Of a DNA stretch of 5,685 nucleotides, positions 1 to 5,685 are shown in pieces. A program made the translations under genes and the position numbers. The stretch covers positions 1-5,685 of the forward strand of contig CAJFNH010000088.1 of assembly GCA_904394195.1 (NCBI GenBank), read 5' to 3'. How positions within the stretch are numbered: the first letter of the stretch is position 1; every line of letters begins with the position of its first letter. The DNA comes from Candidatus Gallimonas caecicola (GTDB lineage: Bacteria; Bacillota; Clostridia; Christensenellales; Borkfalkiaceae). The notes under the pieces are model-generated. The model saw only the letters and a list, made by a program, of their open reading frames with translations. It did no database searches and was not told the origin of the DNA.

Positions 1-700
1 CGGTCTCTTCATTGCCGTTGAGCCAGGAGCGCTTCGCAATGTAGCTCGTGTAGGGGACTTCACCGCCCGCTTCGCCGACAGCTGCAACGATATAACCCTT
101 GCCCGCAGCCTGATATTCGGAAGCGGTCGGCTCAAACATCGTGCAGTAATCGGCTGTTCCGGCTTCAAAGGCGCCCGTCATCAGGTTGAAGGCGACATCG
201 AAGTTCAGGTTGATGTCATTCTGCGTGAAACCGTGTTCTTTCAGAATGTATTCAAAGGTCATGGCGGGAACGCCGCCTTTTCTCCCTGCGAGGATCTCCT
301 TACCCTTGAGGTCCTCCCATTGAAAGTCGGGCTCTTCCACACGCGAGACAAGGAAAGAGCCGTCCCGCTTTGTCAGCTGTCCGAACACGGTCGGGGTGTC
401 CTGCGAGCCGCCCAGAAGCACATAGATCGCCGCCTCCGGACCGCAGAATCCGATATCGGCGTCGCCGGAGAGGACGGCCGCCATCACGGCGTCCGCGCCG
501 CCGCCGTTGGTCAGCTCGATACGGATGCCCTCCTCCTCGAAATAGCCGAGGGAATCGGCAAGATACATGGGGGCGTAAAAGACGGAGTGAGTCACTTCGT
601 TGACCTTGACCGTCGTGAGACCGTCGCTGCTTTCGCCGCAGGCGGAAAGGGGAAGGAGGGCGAAGAGCGCCGCTCCGAGAGTTGCCAGAAATTTTTTCAT
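1..700 (-). CDS. ABC transporter substrate-binding lipoprotein, NMT1/SsuA/TauA-like (partial, C-terminus beyond left edge)
   Basis: The reverse strand reads open from ATG at 700-698 to the window edge, giving about 233 residues without a stop. The N-terminus MKKFLATLGAALFALLPLSACG is a lipoprotein signal: two lysines, a hydrophobic stretch, then a lipobox (LSAC) with Cys21 as the expected lipidated residue, so the mature protein should be anchored outside the membrane. Residues 31-93 match the first lobe of NMT1/SsuA/TauA-type binding proteins: VKVNEVTHSVFYAPMYLA, then GYFEEEGI, a Gly-rich NGGGADAVMAAVLSGDADIGF segment and a GPEAAIY turn. The second lobe begins around DLKGKEILAG. Family members capture small ligands such as thiamine precursors, sulfonates or nitrate for an ABC importer; the ligand cannot be assigned here. 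Permease and ATPase genes are expected further left but are not visible. The start is supported by GGAG at 707-710, six bases upstream. Family assignment is strong; substrate is unknown. Confidence 0.88.
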   Translation of the reverse strand, partial: MKKFLATLGAALFALLPLSACGESSDGLTTVKVNEVTHSVFYAPMYLADSLGYFEEEGIRIELTNGGGADAVMAAVLSGDADIGFCGPEAAIYVLLGGSQDTPTVFGQLTKRDGSFLVSRVEEPDFQWEDLKGKEILAGRKGGVPAMTFEYILKEHGFTQNDINLNFDVAFNLMTGAFEAGTADYCTMFEPTASEYQAAGKGYIVAAVGEAGGEVPYTSYIAKRSWLNGNEET

Positions 701-706
701 AGTCGG

Positions 707-710
707 CTCC
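707..710 (-). promoter_or_regulatory. Ribosome binding site of the substrate-binding protein gene
   Basis: On the minus strand, GGAG lies six bases before the ATG at 700-698. It fixes the start at the methionine that opens the lipoprotein signal peptide. Confidence 0.7.
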
Positions 711-732
711 GTGAAAAATAAAGGAATAATAT

Positions 733-762
733 ATCCTATGTCCGCGGCGGAATAATTGACAA
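733..762 (-). promoter_or_regulatory. Probable sigma-A promoter for the substrate-binding protein gene
   Basis: Read on the minus strand, TTGTCA (762-757, one mismatch to the TTGACA consensus) is followed after 18 bases by TAGGAT (738-733, four of six matches to TATAAT). Transcription would start near 726, leaving a leader of about 26 bases, too short for a riboswitch such as TPP. A second possible -10, TATATT at 733-728, lacks a good -35 at the proper distance. The -35 bases are the same ones used by the opposing valS promoter. This is a sequence-based prediction only. Confidence 0.5.
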
Positions 763-784
763 CCCAAAAAAAATGATTTATAAT
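756..784 (+). promoter_or_regulatory. Perfect consensus sigma-A promoter for valS
   Basis: TTGACA at 756-761, a 17-base A-rich spacer and TATAAT at 779-784 match the consensus in all twelve positions at the optimal spacing. Transcription should start near 791, about 75 bases before the valS ATG. The strength suggests constitutive, high expression, as suits a tRNA synthetase. The leader (about 791-865) is too short for a T-box, and I see no T-box-like conserved segment or intrinsic terminator in it. Confidence 0.88.
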
Positions 785-850
785 GAATTTCCGTATGACT
801 GCAAAGCTGCAGCGATGAACGAACTCCGCTTTGGGCGGAAATGACGGAAC

Positions 851-854
851 AGGA
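851..854 (+). promoter_or_regulatory. Probable valS ribosome binding site
   Basis: AGGA ends 11 bases before ATG 866, somewhat longer than ideal. The alternative start at 875 has GGAAG at 868-872, which is very close to it, so the start at 866 is preferred but not certain. Confidence 0.5.
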
Positions 855-865
855 AACGACCGACG

Positions 866-3496
866 ATGGAAGAGATGCGAACGACGTACGATCCCAAGGA
901 ATTTGAGGAAAAGATCTACCGTACCTGGATGGAACAGGGGTGCTTTCGCGCCGAGATCGACAACAGCAAAGTACCTTTTACGGTGATGATGCCACCGCCC
1001 AACGTGACGGGACAGCTCCACATGGGGCATGCGATGGATGAGACCATGCAGGATATCCTCATCCGTTTCAAGCGCATGCAGGGATATTGTGCGCTCTGGC
1101 TGCCTGGAACGGACCACGCCTCCATCGCGACGGAAGTCAAGATCGTGGAGCAGCTCAAGTCGGAGGGGCTGACCAAAGCACAGCTCGGCAGGGAGGAGTT
1201 CCTGCGCCGCGCCTGGGCATGGAAGGAAAAGTACGGCGGACGCATCGTGGAGCAACTCAAAAAGCTCGGCTGTTCCTGCGATTGGTCGCGTCTCGCTTTC
1301 ACAATGGATGGAAAATGCTCAAAGGCGGTGCGGGAGGCGTTTTTCCGTCTCTATAAAAAGGGGTTCATCTACCGCGGGGACCGCATCACCAACTGGTGTC
1401 CGAGCTGCAAGACGGCACTCTCCGACGCGGAAGTGGAATATGCGGAGGAGCAGGGACATTTCTGGTACTTTGCCTATCCTGTGGAGGGAAGCGACGAGAA
1501 GATCGTCATCGCGACCACCCGTCCCGAGACGATGCTCGGCGATACTGCGGTCGCCGTCCATCCCGCCGACAAGCGTTACTCCGGTCTTGTCGGGAAAACG
1601 CTGCGCCTGCCGCTGACGGATCGCCTCATCCCCGTTGTGGCGGATGAATATGTCGATCCCGCATTCGGAACGGGCGCCGTGAAGATCACGCCCGCGCACG
1701 ACCCCAACGACTTCGAGGTGGGACAGCGCCACGGCCTGCCCGTCATCCGCGTGATGAACGACGACGGCACGATGAACGAGCTTGCGGGCGAATATGCGGG
1801 GCTGGACCGCTATGAGGCGAGAAGGCGCATCGTGGCAAAGATGGAGCAACTCGGGCTGTTGGTGAAGACCGAGGCGCACGTCCACAATGTCGGACATTGC
1901 TATCGCTGTCATTCCACCGTGGAGCCCATCGTCTCCAAGCAGTGGTTCGTGCGCATGAAGCCGCTTGCCAAGCCGGCGATCGACGCGGTCGTCAAGAAAA
2001 AGACGAAGTTCACGCCCGACCGCTTTTCCAAAATATATTATAACTGGCTGGAGAACATCCGCGACTGGTGTATTTCCCGCCAGCTCTGGTGGGGACACCG
2101 CATCCCCGTGTGGTATTGCGAGGACTGCGGCGAGGTCATCTGCACGCGGGAGGGGACGCCTTCCGTCTGCCCGAAATGCGGCGGGAGCCATCTGCATCAG
2201 GATGAGGACGTGCTGGATACCTGGTTTTCCTCGGCGCTCTGGCCGTTTTCCACGTTGGGTTGGCCGGATGAGACGGAGGATTTTGACTACTTCTATCCGA
2301 CGGACGTGCTTGTCACGGGATACGATATCATTCCGTTCTGGGTCATGCGCATGATGTTTTCGGGCATCGAACACACGGATAAAGTTCCCTTCCGCGATGT
2401 GCTCATCCATGGTCTGGTACGCGATGAACAGGGCAGAAAGATGTCCAAATCGCTCGGCAACGGCATCGACCCGCTGGAGATCATCGATCGGTACGGCGCC
2501 GATTCGCTGCGGCTCTCCCTTGTGACGGGTGTGGCGCCCGGAAACGATACACGCTTCACCGATGCCAAAGTGGAGGCTTCCCGCAACTTTATCAACAAAC
2601 TCTGGAATGCTTCCCGCTTTGTGTTGATGAATGCGCGCGGGGTGAAAATTCCTGCGCTTGGCGAGATCCGTCTGCAACCTGCCGACCGTTGGATCATCTC
2701 CCGCCTGCAGGCATGTATCCGCGAGGTGACCGCTTCGCTCGGAAAATTCGATCTGGGGATCGCGGCGGATAAACTCGTTGACTTTGTCTGGAACGACTTC
2801 TGCGACTGGTATATCGAGCTCTCCAAGCCCGCGCTCTATGGCGAGGATGCCGACAGAAAGCGGGGGACGCTTGCCGTGCTGATGACGGTGCTGGAAGATG
2901 CGCTCAAGCTTCTTCATCCCTTTATTCCCTATGTGACGGAAGAGATCTATTCCTACCTGCCTACGACAAAAGAGCTCATCATTACGGCGGATTATCCCCG
3001 CTACAATTCGCGTCTTGCCTACAAAAAGGAAGCGAAGGCGTTTGAGGGGGTCATCGATCTCATCCGTACGGTGCGCGCCATGAAGGTAGAAGTGAATTGT
3101 CCGCCTTCACGCAAAGTTCATGTTTACCTTGCAACAGAGGCGCGCAGACTGGTCGCCGTGAATAAAGGCGCCATCGTGCGGCTTGCGGGGGCGAGCGAAG
3201 TCAGCTTTACGGAAAGCGGGGCGGAAGCAGGGGATAAGGCTGTTTCCCGCGTTTGTGAAGCGGGACAGGTATTCATCCCGCTCGGGGAACTTGTTGATCT
3301 GAAGGCGGAGCGTGCGCGTTTGGAAAAGGAACTCGACCGTCTGACGGGGGAGATCGGGCGCGCGAGCGGAAAACTCGCCAATCAGAATTTTGTGGCAAAG
3401 GCGCCCAAAAAACTGGTAGAGGACGAGCGCGTCAAGCTGGAAAAGCTGATCGATGCAAGAAAAAAGGTCGAAGATCGGCTGAAAGATCTCGATTGA
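866..3496 (+). CDS. valS: Valyl-tRNA synthetase (ValRS), complete
   Basis: This class I cytoplasmic synthetase joins valine to tRNA-Val using ATP. The 876-residue length is normal for bacterial ValRS. The signature PPPNVTG is followed by the HMGH form of the HIGH motif at residues 52-55, and KMSKS lies at 525-529. The inserted editing domain, which clears mischarged threonine, is intact: TTRPET at 217-222 and GTGAVKITPAHDPNDF, with the conserved Asp at 279. Two likely zinc sites are visible: C178/C181 with C345/C348, and a ribbon formed by C418/C421 and C435/C438. The anticodon-binding domain contains FCDWYIELSKP, and the C-terminal 65 or so residues form the tRNA-binding coiled coil (LKAERARLEKELDRL onward). 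AGGA at 851-854 is a usable but slightly distant ribosome binding site; Met4 (875) is an alternative start. No folC follows it, unlike in Bacillus, and a terminator closes the unit. Confidence 0.98.
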   Translation: MEEMRTTYDPKEFEEKIYRTWMEQGCFRAEIDNSKVPFTVMMPPPNVTGQLHMGHAMDETMQDILIRFKRMQGYCALWLPGTDHASIATEVKIVEQLKSEGLTKAQLGREEFLRRAWAWKEKYGGRIVEQLKKLGCSCDWSRLAFTMDGKCSKAVREAFFRLYKKGFIYRGDRITNWCPSCKTALSDAEVEYAEEQGHFWYFAYPVEGSDEKIVIATTRPETMLGDTAVAVHPADKRYSGLVGKTLRLPLTDRLIPVVADEYVDPAFGTGAVKITPAHDPNDFEVGQRHGLPVIRVMNDDGTMNELAGEYAGLDRYEARRRIVAKMEQLGLLVKTEAHVHNVGHCYRCHSTVEPIVSKQWFVRMKPLAKPAIDAVVKKKTKFTPDRFSKIYYNWLENIRDWCISRQLWWGHRIPVWYCEDCGEVICTREGTPSVCPKCGGSHLHQDEDVLDTWFSSALWPFSTLGWPDETEDFDYFYPTDVLVTGYDIIPFWVMRMMFSGIEHTDKVPFRDVLIHGLVRDEQGRKMSKSLGNGIDPLEIIDRYGADSLRLSLVTGVAPGNDTRFTDAKVEASRNFINKLWNASRFVLMNARGVKIPALGEIRLQPADRWIISRLQACIREVTASLGKFDLGIAADKLVDFVWNDFCDWYIELSKPALYGEDADRKRGTLAVLMTVLEDALKLLHPFIPYVTEEIYSYLPTTKELIITADYPRYNSRLAYKKEAKAFEGVIDLIRTVRAMKVEVNCPPSRKVHVYLATEARRLVAVNKGAIVRLAGASEVSFTESGAEAGDKAVSRVCEAGQVFIPLGELVDLKAERARLEKELDRLTGEIGRASGKLANQNFVAKAPKKLVEDERVKLEKLIDARKKVEDRLKDLD

Positions 3497-3504
3497 AACA
3501 AGTC

Positions 3505-3535
3505 AAAAGACCTGCGTTGGCGCAGGTCTTTTTTT
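3505..3535 (+). terminator. Intrinsic terminator of valS
   Basis: A near-perfect hairpin begins eight bases after the valS stop. The left arm (3505-3516, AAAAGACCTGCG) pairs over 12 bp with the right arm (3521-3532) around a TTGG loop (3517-3520), and the right arm runs into a tract of seven T (3529-3535). This is a classic Rho-independent terminator that isolates valS from the downstream rex unit. Confidence 0.95.
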
Positions 3536-3594
3536 GCAGAAAAGCGGACGGACAAAAAAACTTTTTGTTCGCGAAAAAAATCCCCTTCAAACGG

Positions 3595-3623
3595 TTGACA
3601 GCGGTCCGGGTATCTGCTAAAAT
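3595..3623 (+). promoter_or_regulatory. Strong extended -10 sigma-A promoter of rex-adhE
   Basis: TTGACA (3595-3600) is followed after exactly 17 bases by TAAAAT (3618-3623, one mismatch to consensus). A TGC directly upstream of the -10 (3615-3617) gives the extended -10 TGn motif. An A-tract at 3574-3580 lies upstream of the -35 at a position suited to an UP element. The predicted start is near 3630, inside the operator-like palindrome. Because only 33 bases separate rex and adhE, this promoter probably drives both. Confidence 0.85.
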
Positions 3624-3626
3624 ATG

Positions 3627-3648
3627 AATTGATAAAAATTTATCGATT
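3627..3648. promoter_or_regulatory. Probable Rex operator over the rex-adhE transcription start
   Basis: An inverted repeat is centred at 3637/3638. GATAAA and TTTATC are perfect 6-bp arms around AA, and the symmetry extends outward for three more pairs with one mismatch. The inner 18 bases (3629-3646), TTGATAAAAATTTATCGA, match 11 of the 14 defined positions of the clostridial Rex site TTGTTAA-N4-TTAACAA. It begins six bases after the -10 and covers about +1 to +17, where a bound repressor would block initiation. Rex binding here is inferred from the match and from the adjacent rex gene. Confidence 0.72.
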
Positions 3649-3659
3649 ATTTGCGATTC

Positions 3660-3668
3660 GGAGAGGGG
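3660..3668 (+). promoter_or_regulatory. Ribosome binding site of rex
   Basis: GGAGAGGGG ends four bases before the ATG at 3673; its GGAG core is nine bases away. It supports the start that gives the usual Rex N-terminus, just ahead of SKATISRMPAYLRYL. Confidence 0.75.
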
Positions 3669-3672
3669 CAAT

Positions 3673-4308
3673 ATGGGCAGCGCGGAAAATGCGGTATCCA
3701 AGGCAACCATTTCCCGTATGCCCGCTTATCTGCGTTATCTCAAAGGCGAAGCGGGGAAGGGCGTTGCGTATGTATCGTCGTCTGCGATCGCCGCGGCCCT
3801 CGGGTTTTCGGCGGTGGGGGTGCGCAAGGATCTTGCGCCGGTGTCATCGCAGCCCGGAAAGCCGCGCTTCGGATTTGAAGTGCGCCGTCTCATCGAAGAT
3901 ATCGAAAAATTTTTGGGGTACCACCGCTGGACGAATGCGGTGATCGTCGGCGCGGGCGGTCTGGGTAGGGCGATCCTCGCTTACGAGGGGTTTGAAAATT
4001 ACGGAATCCATGTAATCGCCGCGTTCGATTCTTCCCCCGCAAAGGTGGGCGCCGTGGGGGGGAAACCCATCTATCCGATGGAGCGGCTGAAGGACATCGT
4101 GGTCCGCAATTCGGTCAGAGTCGCCATCCTTACAGTGCCGCGCAGTGCTGCGCAGGAGGCGTGTGACGAGATCGTACAGGCGGGGATATGCGCCATTCTC
4201 AATTTTGCGCCCGTCTATCTGCACGTTCCGGAAGGGGTATGCGTCAAGTATGAAGATTTGGCGGTTTCGCTTGCCGCGCTTTGCGGCGAGTGCACCGAAG
4301 ATCGATAA
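3673..4308 (+). CDS. rex: Redox-sensing transcriptional repressor Rex, complete
   Basis: Rex is a cytoplasmic homodimeric repressor that binds DNA when NADH is low and lets go when NADH is bound, controlling fermentation and NADH re-oxidation genes. At 211 residues the length is normal. Residues 9-80 form the winged-helix domain: SKATISRMPAYLRYLK, the helix-turn-helix VSSSAIAAALGF, and the recognition segment VGVRKDL (48-54). The Rossmann domain follows with VGAGGLGRA (GxGxxG at 93-98), AFD with the acidic residue D119, KVG (124-126), ILTVP (152-156), AQEACDEIV (160-168) and the family hallmark ILNFAP (175-180). The C-terminal helix (EDLAVSLAAL) should swap between the two monomers. The wing reads VSSQPGKPRFGF (57-68) instead of the more usual form like FGEFGKRGVGY. 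The gene sits behind its own promoter and operator-like palindrome and is 33 bases upstream of adhE, which supports autoregulation. Confidence 0.96.
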   Translation: MGSAENAVSKATISRMPAYLRYLKGEAGKGVAYVSSSAIAAALGFSAVGVRKDLAPVSSQPGKPRFGFEVRRLIEDIEKFLGYHRWTNAVIVGAGGLGRAILAYEGFENYGIHVIAAFDSSPAKVGAVGGKPIYPMERLKDIVVRNSVRVAILTVPRSAAQEACDEIVQAGICAILNFAPVYLHVPEGVCVKYEDLAVSLAALCGECTEDR

Positions 4309-4330
4309 AACAAAAATCAAAATGGGAAAC

Positions 4331-4335
4331 GGAGG
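4331..4335 (+). promoter_or_regulatory. Ribosome binding site of adhE
   Basis: GGAGG lies six bases before ATG 4342, a near-ideal Shine-Dalgarno sequence. The 33-base rex-adhE gap contains neither a terminator nor room for a full promoter, so translational coupling or co-transcription is likely. Confidence 0.85.
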
Positions 4336-4341
4336 TAGCAC

Positions 4342-5685
4342 ATGAAAGATTTCATCGTGAACGATGAGGAATCTCTCGAGAAAATGCTCGCGCGCGTGAG
4401 AGCGGCGCAGGCGAAGTTCGCGACCTACACGCAGGAACAGGTCGACGAGATCTTCTTCCGCGCGGCGCTGGCGGCGAATCAGATGAGGATCCCTCTCGCG
4501 AAAATGGCGGTCGAGGAGACCGGCATGGGTGTCGTCGAGGACAAAGTCATCAAAAATCATTACGCGGCAGAATACATTTATAATGCGTATAAGGACACCA
4601 AGACCTGCGGCGTCATCGAGCGGAACGAGGGATTCGGATATACCCGTATCGCGGAGCCCATCGGCGTGCTCGCCGCCGTCATTCCTACGACCAATCCGAC
4701 GTCCACGGCGATCTTCAAGTGCCTCATCTGCCTGAAGACGAGGAACGGTCTTATCATCTCGCCCCATCCGCGCGCAAAGGCGTGCACCATCGCGGCGGCG
4801 AAGGTGGTGCTCGACGCGGCGGTCGCGGCGGGCGCGCCCGAGGATATCATCGGCTGGATCGACCAGCCCACGGTGCCGCTTTCCGGCATGATCATGCGCG
4901 AGGCGGATATGATCCTTGCGACCGGCGGTCCCGGTATGGTCAAGGCCGCATATTCTTCCGGGAAACCTGCGCTCGGCGTGGGTGCCGGCAACACGCCCGC
5001 CGTCATCGATTCCTCGGCGGATATCCAGCTTGCGGCGTCCTCCATCCTGCATTCCAAGACCTTCGATAACGGCATGATCTGCGCGTCCGAGCAGTCTGTC
5101 ATCGTCCTTTCCGACGTCTACGACGCCTTCAAGAAGGAAATGAAGCTGCGCGGCGCCTACTTCCTCACGCCGGAAGAGACGGATATGGTGCGCAAGACCA
5201 TCATCATCAACGGGGCGCTCAATGCAAAGATCGTCGGTCAGAGCGCCTGCAAGATCGCGGAACTCTCCGGCTTCAAGGCTCCCGAGGGGAGCAAAGTGCT
5301 CATTGGCGAGGTCGAATCCGTCGAGCTTTCGGAGGAGTTCGCGCACGAGAAGCTCTCTCCCGTACTTGCCATGTACAAGGCGCAGACCTTCGAAGAAGCG
5401 GTTGCCAAGGCGGACAGGCTCATCAAGGACGGCGGCCTGGGGCACACCTCCTCGCTGTATATCAATGTTGAGACGGGCGCGGACAAGATCGCATACTTCC
5501 GCTCCATCATGAAGACCTGCCGCATCGTCATCAACACGCCTTCCTCGCATGGCGGCATCGGCGATCTTTATAACTTCAGAATGCCTCCGTCACTCACGCT
5601 CGGATGCGGCTCCTGGGGCGGCAACTCCGTTTCGGAGAACGTCGGCGTCAAGCACCTTATCAATATCAAAACCGTTGCGGAAAGG
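4342..5685 (+). CDS. adhE: Bifunctional aldehyde-alcohol dehydrogenase AdhE, N-terminal acetylating ALDH part (partial, runs off right edge)
   Basis: The reading frame stays open for 448 codons to the window edge. This half of AdhE reduces acetyl-CoA to acetaldehyde with NADH; in the full protein a C-terminal iron-dependent alcohol dehydrogenase then makes ethanol, and the enzyme forms cytoplasmic spirosome filaments. Visible family features are EPIGVLAAVIPTTNPTSTAI in the nucleotide-binding fold, ATGGPGMVKAAYSSGKPALG and GVGAGN (212-217), the catalytic Cys247 in FDNGMICASEQS, HEKLSPVLAMY (335-345), GHTSSLYI, and NTPSSHGGIGDLYNF. The last residues, CGSWGGNSVSENVGVKHLI followed by NIKTVAER, match the segment leading to the linker of full-length AdhE and argue against a stand-alone EutE/PduP-type enzyme. 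The alcohol dehydrogenase half lies outside the window and is inferred. adhE is a well-known Rex target in Bacillota, and its position directly behind rex fits redox control through the rex promoter. Confidence 0.95.
   Translation, partial: MKDFIVNDEESLEKMLARVRAAQAKFATYTQEQVDEIFFRAALAANQMRIPLAKMAVEETGMGVVEDKVIKNHYAAEYIYNAYKDTKTCGVIERNEGFGYTRIAEPIGVLAAVIPTTNPTSTAIFKCLICLKTRNGLIISPHPRAKACTIAAAKVVLDAAVAAGAPEDIIGWIDQPTVPLSGMIMREADMILATGGPGMVKAAYSSGKPALGVGAGNTPAVIDSSADIQLAASSILHSKTFDNGMICASEQSVIVLSDVYDAFKKEMKLRGAYFLTPEETDMVRKTIIINGALNAKIVGQSACKIAELSGFKAPEGSKVLIGEVESVELSEEFAHEKLSPVLAMYKAQTFEEAVAKADRLIKDGGLGHTSSLYINVETGADKIAYFRSIMKTCRIVINTPSSHGGIGDLYNFRMPPSLTLGCGSWGGNSVSENVGVKHLINIKTVAER

Larger units (their letters stand above)
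701..865. other. Divergent intergenic region between the transporter gene and valS
   Basis: This 165-base AT-rich gap holds both promoters, with the -35 elements overlapping at 757-761. The valS leader (about 791-865) has a weak hairpin (825-829 pairing with 835-839) and three tiny overlapping ATG-started frames. I see no T-box, riboswitch, intrinsic terminator or clear repressor palindrome here. Confidence 0.7.

Noticed and set aside
233..721. A 162-codon plus-strand frame opposite the substrate-binding protein gene
   Set aside because: The minus strand carries a signal peptide, lipobox, ribosome binding site and recognisable family sequence over the same bases; this frame has none of these.
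791..865. Possible T-box or attenuator in the valS leader
   Set aside because: The leader is too short, lacks a T-box-like conserved segment, and contains only a weak 5-bp hairpin without a T-tract.
1319..2917. A 532-codon open frame on the minus strand inside valS
   Set aside because: It is also in codon register with valS and ends at a sense TCA codon. It is an artefact of codon usage opposite a highly conserved gene.
4309..4341. A second Rex operator or a separate promoter directly before adhE
   Set aside because: The 33-base gap shows only the ribosome binding site and A-rich spacer. ATCGATAAAA near the rex stop resembles one half-site at best and lacks a matching second half.
3844..5550. 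A 568-codon open frame on the minus strand, antisense to rex and adhE
   Set aside because: It is in exact codon register with both sense genes, so its stops would need sense TTA, CTA or TCA codons, which this GC-rich coding sequence rarely uses. Its Arg/Asp/His-rich translation resembles no family, and both sense genes are clearly real.
1..5685. Mobile elements, CRISPR repeats, phage genes, toxin-antitoxin or defence systems
   Set aside because: No transposase, integrase, regularly spaced repeats, terminal inverted repeats or unassigned coding regions were seen; the clear genes, promoters and terminator account for nearly all of the window.

Overview
The window looks like chromosome from an anaerobic, fermentative member of the Bacillota, most likely class Clostridia. 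The basis is the pairing of a Rex-type redox repressor with an AdhE-type aldehyde/alcohol dehydrogenase, a Gram-positive style valyl-tRNA synthetase, strong purine-rich ribosome binding sites and sigma-A (sigma-70-like) promoters. Coding DNA is fairly GC-rich and the intergenic regions are AT-rich. No mobile elements, CRISPR array, tRNA or rRNA genes were seen. Genus and species cannot be determined from the sequence alone.

Layout: (1) Bases 1-700, minus strand, hold the 5' part of a lipoprotein gene for an NMT1/SsuA/TauA-like ABC transporter substrate-binding protein, cut by the left edge. (2) Bases 701-865 are a divergent intergenic region. It has a perfect consensus promoter facing valS (TTGACA, 17 bp, TATAAT) and a probable weaker promoter facing the transporter gene, whose -35 element lies on the same bases. 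(3) Bases 866-3496, plus strand, hold a complete valS, closed by a strong intrinsic terminator at 3505-3535. (4) Bases 3536-3672 carry an extended -10 promoter followed by a palindrome that resembles the clostridial Rex operator and covers the predicted transcription start. (5) Bases 3673-4308 hold a complete rex. (6) Starting 33 bases after rex and running off the right edge, bases 4342-5685 hold the acetylating aldehyde dehydrogenase half of adhE.

How the genes work together: the most coherent unit is rex-adhE. Rex senses the NADH/NAD+ balance. The operator-like palindrome over its own promoter suggests that Rex represses both itself and adhE. When NADH builds up, Rex would be released and AdhE would be made to re-oxidise NADH by reducing acetyl-CoA towards ethanol. 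valS is an isolated housekeeping gene, set apart by its terminator, and its short leader has no room for the T-box often found in front of Bacillota valS genes. The substrate-binding protein gene probably leads a transporter operon continuing beyond the left edge.

I found no exotic or clearly undescribed system. The points most worth checking are regulatory: the compact rex-adhE feedback unit with its near-consensus operator and unusual Rex wing, and the divergent promoters that share one -35 site.
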